From: Lineus longissimus
Lineage: Eukaryota > Nemertea > Pilidiophora > Heteronemertea > Lineidae
Assembly (NCBI RefSeq): GCF_910592395.1
Contig: NC_088314.1
Coordinates: 15,124,449-15,161,948, forward strand
Reading direction: 5' to 3'
DNA length: 37,500 nucleotides
The notes under the pieces were generated by a model. That model was not told the DNA's origin and made no database searches. It saw only the letters and a list, made by a program, of their open reading frames with translations. The position numbers were made by a program, and so were the translations under genes. Below, in pieces: positions 33,368-37,500 of this stretch (the first letter of the stretch is position 1; each line of letters begins with the position of its first letter).

Positions 33368-33650
33368 TGTTTACTCCAAGTTTACTCCAAGTCAGGTCGG
33401 GGAGCAGCACGTGCCATATTCGTTTATTTATTTCGTTGATTTCGTTGATTTCGTTTAGCACTATGTGACGTTTTACAGCACCGATTCCGTTTTAGTTGGA
33501 CCTTTTGTGAACAATTCGTTTTATTCAGTTGGCTGGAGCCTTTGTGTGGACCGAGTTTTAAGCCTTTGTGTTTCTGCACCAATTATTTCAACTTGCCAAC
33601 GCCTAGGGTGTACATACACTGTACATACACTGTAAATAACGTTTTAAGTC
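33368..33650 (+). promoter_or_regulatory. 5' leader of the U2-targeted LINE
   Basis: Non-coding leader with three separate short tandem duplications: tttactccaag at 33370-33380 and 33381-33391, ttcgttgat-type repeats at about 33432-33456, and gtacatacact at 33610-33620 and 33621-33631. I see no clear internal promoter. The U2 promoter 51 bp upstream of the junction could drive transcription instead (inference). Confidence 0.6.
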
Positions 33651-34946
33651 ATGGCGTCGACGTATGCCGGCGCCGTGGCATATCAAGATGGGGCCTATGA
33701 GGCAGAAGTTATTGAAGTCATTAATAGAAGCGATAGGTCGGTTGACTATAGAACTAATAAGGACGATGGTGAAATTAAACAGTACAAGATTGTGAAGGCA
33801 TTGGTAGAAAGGGGAATCCCCATAGAAAGTATAAAAACAGTGATGAAAGTAAGCCAAGGGCACTTTAGTGTGAGATTCGAGAAGGGGGACCCCCAAATGG
33901 AGGAAGCCCCTGCAGTGTTAGAAGTAGACGGGGTAGGGTTATGGATGGAAAAGGCCATTGACTTTGAGGTTAAGAGATTCCACACTAGTCGCTATGTAAA
34001 AATCCATAACTATCCGGGAGAGTGTGATGTAGAATGGGTGAGGGAAGGGTTGCAAAAATACGGACTGGTGAAGGCAGTAAAGAGGGAGATGTTAAGAGAA
34101 TACGGGACGGTTGAAAGTGGAACTGTGACGGCTATAATGAATGTGGGGGCAAAGGTCCCCAAGGTGATATACATCAAAGGAAACCGATTCCGAACATGGT
34201 ACAGGGGACAAGAAGATGAGCTAAGGGGTGAATCCACGTGTTATAGATGTAGGAGAAAGGGGCACTATCGATATGAATGCACAGAACTGTTAGGAGTAGG
34301 AGAGGAGCAGAGTGAGAAGGAAGAGAGACGGGTGAAAAGTGTGGTGAGGAGTGTGGAAAAGGAAGGAGAGAGAAGCATGGTGAACAACGAGAAGGAGTCG
34401 ATTGACGGGAAAGAAGAGAACGTAGCTGGCAGGTCTGAGGAGTTGGGAGTGTGTGTCGAAGATGGCGAGACGGAGAAGGGTGACGGGGAAGGAAATGGAG
34501 GCGCGGGAGAAACGAATGTCGTGAAACCGGGAGAATGGAAGAAAGTGGTGAAGAATAGGAGGAGAGGGGAAGAGTCGGTGTGGGATACGCCCACAGAAGT
34601 GCAAGATAGGTTGAGAACAGCAAAAGAAGTGTTAGAAGACAGTGACAATGAAGTAAGGGACTTATCGAGACCCCTAAGCATCGATTTAGATTCACCAACG
34701 AATGTGGAAAGAATTTTGAAGGGTTTTGCGGGTAGCAGGCCGACTACTCCCGACGGGGATGCAGAGCGGCGTGAGGGCACTGCCAAGAGGGGCAATGATA
34801 GGGTAGAAAAAAGCCCAGAAGACCGATCTGTTAAAGATCAAACTACACCGGTGGTCAAAAAGCCCAACTTGGGGGTGCCACCACGCCCGAGGCGTAGCCC
34901 GCCAGGGAGGGGTCGGAATGTGCCTGCAAAACCCTTCAAACATTAA
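33651..34946 (+). CDS. LINE ORF1 protein with CCHC zinc knuckle
   Basis: A 431-residue nucleic-acid-binding protein expected to coat the LINE RNA in the retrotransposition particle. The region of about residues 112-190 (RYVKIHNYPG, then KYGLVKAVKRE, GTVTAIMNV, VIYIKGNRFRTWYRGQ) has the pattern of an RRM-like fold. It leads directly into a single CCHC knuckle with C197, C200, H205 and C210. Residues about 215-330 are Glu/Lys/Gly-rich and probably disordered, and the C-terminus is rich in Pro and Arg (PRPRRSPPGRGR). The ATG at 33651 follows the leader and is the first Met of the frame. ORF2 follows closely. The single knuckle and layout match ORF1 proteins of Tx1-type LINEs; no coiled coil is obvious. 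Low C content on the sense strand is shared with ORF2. Confidence 0.85.
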   Translation: MASTYAGAVAYQDGAYEAEVIEVINRSDRSVDYRTNKDDGEIKQYKIVKALVERGIPIESIKTVMKVSQGHFSVRFEKGDPQMEEAPAVLEVDGVGLWMEKAIDFEVKRFHTSRYVKIHNYPGECDVEWVREGLQKYGLVKAVKREMLREYGTVESGTVTAIMNVGAKVPKVIYIKGNRFRTWYRGQEDELRGESTCYRCRRKGHYRYECTELLGVGEEQSEKEERRVKSVVRSVEKEGERSMVNNEKESIDGKEENVAGRSEELGVCVEDGETEKGDGEGNGGAGETNVVKPGEWKKVVKNRRRGEESVWDTPTEVQDRLRTAKEVLEDSDNEVRDLSRPLSIDLDSPTNVERILKGFAGSRPTTPDGDAERREGTAKRGNDRVEKSPEDRSVKDQTTPVVKKPNLGVPPRPRRSPPGRGRNVPAKPFKH

Positions 34947-34983
34947 CTTAATGGATCCTCTCTTTATTTTCATCTGTATATTA

Positions 34984-37500
34984 ATGGCGGTAACTGTGGT
35001 CTCAATGAATGTGAACGGGTTATATGAAAAAAGGACGAGTGTTTTAAATAAAATAGTAAGGTTAAAGTGTGATGTGGCATGTATACAGGAAGTGCATGTG
35101 GTGCCGGACAATTTGGGACCATGGATTAATCGGAACTACGGACTTCATTTCTATAGCAGTAGCCAGGCCCATGCAGGCGCGGCCATCATTACCAGAACTG
35201 CTGTAGAAAGGGAGTTTGTAGTTCCAGGGGGGTTAGAGGGGAGAATATGCCATGTGCGCCTGGGGTCCGGCACGCATGTTCTCTCTGTATACATGCCCAC
35301 ACAGAATCCAATTAAAAACCACGATAAAGCTATAATCTTCTGTCAAAAGCTAAAAGAGTATGTGAGGAAATTTAGGGGGGAACAGTGGATTTTAGGGGGG
35401 GACTTTAATTTTGCTTCGGGAAGGAACGATAGAGGGACGGGGACTTTGTTACCAGGGGACATCTTGTATAAAAAGCTTTGGCAGGAGATTATAGATTTAT
35501 TAAATATTAAAGATGCATTTAGGGATTTAAATCCCACGGTAGATAGTTTCACTTTTTATAGAGGCCAAACTAGGTCCAGAATTGACCGTATTTATACGAA
35601 TTTAAAGGTAGGTAAGGTAGATCATGTCCCACTGGTTTTTACAGACCATTACGGTGTGTTGGGTGCGGTAGAAAGTACAGGGAAGAAGAAAATGGGAAAG
35701 GGATTTTGGAAAATTAATAATAGCCTATTAGGGGAAGAGGGGACAGTAAGGGAGGTAACACAGTTTTGGAAGGGTTGGCAAAAAAGGAAGGGAAATTTTG
35801 GGTGTCCAATAGAGTGGTGGGAGAAGGGGAAACAAAAGTTACAGGGGATCTTCAAAAGGAATGGTAAGAGGGTGAACAGGGAGAGAGGGGAAGGTATTTT
35901 AGCTTTGGAGAGGGAGTTGGACTTTTTGGGGAAGGAGAGGGACAGAGGGGTGGACATTACAAGGCGGTGGGGGGAAGTAAGAGGGGAATTGAGCAAATTG
36001 GAAATGGCAGATTTGGAGGGGGCAAAAGTGAGGGCGGGGGCAAAATTCATAGAGGAGAGGGAAGCACCGACCACTGATTTTTTCAAGGTAGAAGTGAGGA
36101 CAAAGACAGTTATTGATCAGTTAAAGGATGAAAATGGAAAGGTTTTAGAAGAACAAGATGAAATTTTAAAAGAGGTACAAAGGTTTTACGAGAATTTATA
36201 TAGGAAAGGTGATACGGTAAAGGTGGCTAGGGACAGGTTCGCATCAAAAATCCATAAGAAACTAACTGGGGAACAACAAAATAAATTGGAGGGTTTGTTA
36301 TCTACAGGGGAGGTTTTGAGGGAATTAAAAAATATGAAGGCGGGAAAATCACCGGGGATTGATGGGTTAGGAAAAGAGTTTTATTTGTATTACTGGGAGC
36401 TATTGGGGGACGATTTGGTAGAGACTATAAATAATGTATTTTTACGGGAAAAACTGGGGGGAACGATGAAAACGGCAGTGATATCTATTTTGTTCAAAAA
36501 AGGGGATCCGAGGGATATTAAAAATTATAGACCTGTAAGTTTGCTAACGGTAGATTATAAGATTATCACCAAAGTTTTAAAGTCGAGACTGTCGGGGGTC
36601 ATGGGCGACCTGGTGCACCCTGATCAGGCATGCGGAGTCCCCAAAAGATCAATCAATGATCAACTGTTCAATATTCAAACCGTCATCGAACATGCGGCGG
36701 ACTCCGGGGGTGCACTGGTGGCCGTTGACCTCCGAAAAGCCTTCGATTTAGTATCTCATGAATGGCTATTTCAATGTTTAGAGACCATGAGGTTTGGCCG
36801 AAATTTTATGAGATGGATGAGGGTGCTGTATGATGCGCCGGAGAGTAGGGTGCTGGTGAATGGATTCCTGTCAGGGACATTCAGGGTGGGCAGATCAGTT
36901 AGACAGGGCTGCAGTCTGTCCCCGCTGCTGTTTGTACTCTGCCAGGAGCCGCTCGCCTGCGCCGTGCGCTCCGACGAACGGGTGCGGGGCATTAAGCTGC
37001 CTAACGTAAAACAAGAGGTTAAAAACATTGCCTTTGCGGATGATGCCACGCACCCGATTGCAGCACCCTGTATACGAGCTCTATTCTCCATATACAATGA
37101 TTTCGGCCAAGCCTCGGGGTCTGATATAAATATATCAAAGACAGAAATATTATTGTTAGGCGGTTTTTCGCACCAAAACATCCCTATAGAGTACAGGAAA
37201 TATATAGTGAAAATTTCAAACATTTTGGGGATACCCTGGAACAAGGCAGGGCCTTGTGGGAAGACATATTGGAAGAAAATCATGGAAAAAGTGGGGAAAA
37301 CAATAAAGTTATGGGAAAATAGACACCTGTCCTTTATAGGGAAAGTTTTGGTGATAAAAACCGTCCTCGTTTCTAAATTATGGTACGGAGCGAGAATTAT
37401 GAAATTGCCAATGAAATATTGTACCGGGTTTGTGAAATTATTGTTTAAATTTTTATGGTCAAACAAAATGGAATTGATTAAAAGAAGCACTATGGTGCAG
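34984..37500 (+). CDS. LINE ORF2: APE endonuclease-reverse transcriptase (partial)
   Basis: 839 codons are open to the window edge, so the C-terminus is missing. The APE-type endonuclease occupies about residues 1-230: SMNVNG near the start, catalytic QE (Q35-E36), VYMP (102-105), GGDFNF (138-143), RIDRIY (199-204) and TDH (220-222). All expected catalytic positions are present. The reverse transcriptase follows: GKSPGIDG (454-461), NYRPVS (515-520), AVDLRKAFD (580-588), RQGCSLSPLLF from 640, and FADD (684-687) as the catalytic box. The endonuclease should make the first nick in U2 and the RT prime on it. RQGCSLSPLLF and the adjacent CQEPLACAVR resemble Tx1-clade enzymes as I know them. Start: the Met at 34984 places the first endonuclease strand five residues in, as in relatives; an in-frame ATG at 34951, four bases after the ORF1 stop, is the alternative. 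Confidence 0.9.
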   Translation, partial: MAVTVVSMNVNGLYEKRTSVLNKIVRLKCDVACIQEVHVVPDNLGPWINRNYGLHFYSSSQAHAGAAIITRTAVEREFVVPGGLEGRICHVRLGSGTHVLSVYMPTQNPIKNHDKAIIFCQKLKEYVRKFRGEQWILGGDFNFASGRNDRGTGTLLPGDILYKKLWQEIIDLLNIKDAFRDLNPTVDSFTFYRGQTRSRIDRIYTNLKVGKVDHVPLVFTDHYGVLGAVESTGKKKMGKGFWKINNSLLGEEGTVREVTQFWKGWQKRKGNFGCPIEWWEKGKQKLQGIFKRNGKRVNRERGEGILALERELDFLGKERDRGVDITRRWGEVRGELSKLEMADLEGAKVRAGAKFIEEREAPTTDFFKVEVRTKTVIDQLKDENGKVLEEQDEILKEVQRFYENLYRKGDTVKVARDRFASKIHKKLTGEQQNKLEGLLSTGEVLRELKNMKAGKSPGIDGLGKEFYLYYWELLGDDLVETINNVFLREKLGGTMKTAVISILFKKGDPRDIKNYRPVSLLTVDYKIITKVLKSRLSGVMGDLVHPDQACGVPKRSINDQLFNIQTVIEHAADSGGALVAVDLRKAFDLVSHEWLFQCLETMRFGRNFMRWMRVLYDAPESRVLVNGFLSGTFRVGRSVRQGCSLSPLLFVLCQEPLACAVRSDERVRGIKLPNVKQEVKNIAFADDATHPIAAPCIRALFSIYNDFGQASGSDINISKTEILLLGGFSHQNIPIEYRKYIVKISNILGIPWNKAGPCGKTYWKKIMEKVGKTIKLWENRHLSFIGKVLVIKTVLVSKLWYGARIMKLPMKYCTGFVKLLFKFLWSNKMELIKRSTMVQ

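Larger units (their letters stand above)
33368..37500 (+). mobile_element. U2-targeted non-LTR retrotransposon, Tx1/Keno-like
   Basis: A LINE-type element in U2 sense orientation. It has a 283-bp leader, ORF1 (33651-34946) with a CCHC knuckle, and ORF2 (from 34984) with an APE-type endonuclease followed by a reverse transcriptase. The 5' junction is at U2 nt 51. The 3' end, A-tail and duplicated target lie outside the window. Both ORFs are free of stops and frameshifts as far as visible, so this copy looks recent and possibly active. The Keno lineage of the Tx1 clade is known to insert in U2 snRNA genes; assignment to that lineage rests on target, ORF layout and RT motifs, not on a phylogeny. 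R2-type elements are excluded by the N-terminal APE domain. Confidence 0.88.

Noticed and set aside
34265-34795. Minus-strand open frames inside the LINE
   Set aside because: They are shadows of the purine-rich ORF1 and ORF2 sense strand, giving Ser/Leu/Pro-rich antisense frames without motifs.
33368-37500. R2-type (restriction-like endonuclease) LINE
   Set aside because: The N-terminal domain has APE motifs (QE, GGDFN, TDH) and there are two ORFs, unlike single-ORF R2 elements.

Overview
The window is eukaryotic, nuclear, repetitive DNA. About 33.4 kb of it is a tandem array of U2 spliceosomal snRNA genes on the + strand. The unit is about 1.12 kb: a 188-nt U2 gene plus a spacer of about 930 bp. 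The U2 sequence has the conserved 5' end, the GUAGUA branch-point recognition element, the Sm site AUUUUUGGA and stem-loops IIb, III and IV. Details such as AAAGUGUAGUA, UUAAACUGAUUUUUGGA and CACGGGUUGGCC resemble fly U2 (as I remember it) more than vertebrate U2. I therefore infer an invertebrate, most likely an arthropod; no species can be named from the sequence alone.

Layout: 1-5507 holds a partial U2 gene and four intact genes. 5508-6797 is a U2 gene split by a 1,087-bp insert. 6798-12193 has four intact genes. 12194-13483 is a second split gene. 13484-19998 has five intact genes. From 19999 to the window end every U2 gene is split: six by the same 1,087-bp insert, so the composite of U2, insert and spacer (about 2.22 kb) has itself become a tandem repeat, and the last by a different, protein-coding element. 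In total I count 13 intact U2 genes, one cut by the window edge, eight split by the short insert and one split by the long element.

All nine insertions lie after U2 nucleotide 51, in the same orientation as U2. In the eight complete cases the insert ends in A9 and is flanked by a 15-bp target-site duplication of U2 nt 37-51 (gtatctgttcttatc). This is the signature of site-specific target-primed reverse transcription. The long element (33368 to beyond 37500) is a non-LTR retrotransposon with a 283-bp leader, ORF1 with a CCHC zinc knuckle, and ORF2 with an APE-type endonuclease and a reverse transcriptase (FADD catalytic box) that runs off the window. The target, the architecture and RT motifs such as RQGCSLSPLLF fit the Tx1 clade, whose Keno lineage is known to target U2 snRNA genes. 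The 1,087-bp insert has no credible protein. It ends with AATAAA about 26 nt before its A-tail, and is either the 3' end of a related LINE or a non-autonomous passenger using the same target.

The parts fit together as follows. The U2 promoter (PSE-like site plus ACGTCAC boxes) lies directly upstream of each insertion, so every insert could be transcribed as a U2-initiated chimera. The array supplies many identical targets, and unequal exchange or conversion within the array copies inserted units. The spacers carry two G-rich tracts, one fixed and one a length-variable homopolymer. They contain no gene I can support.
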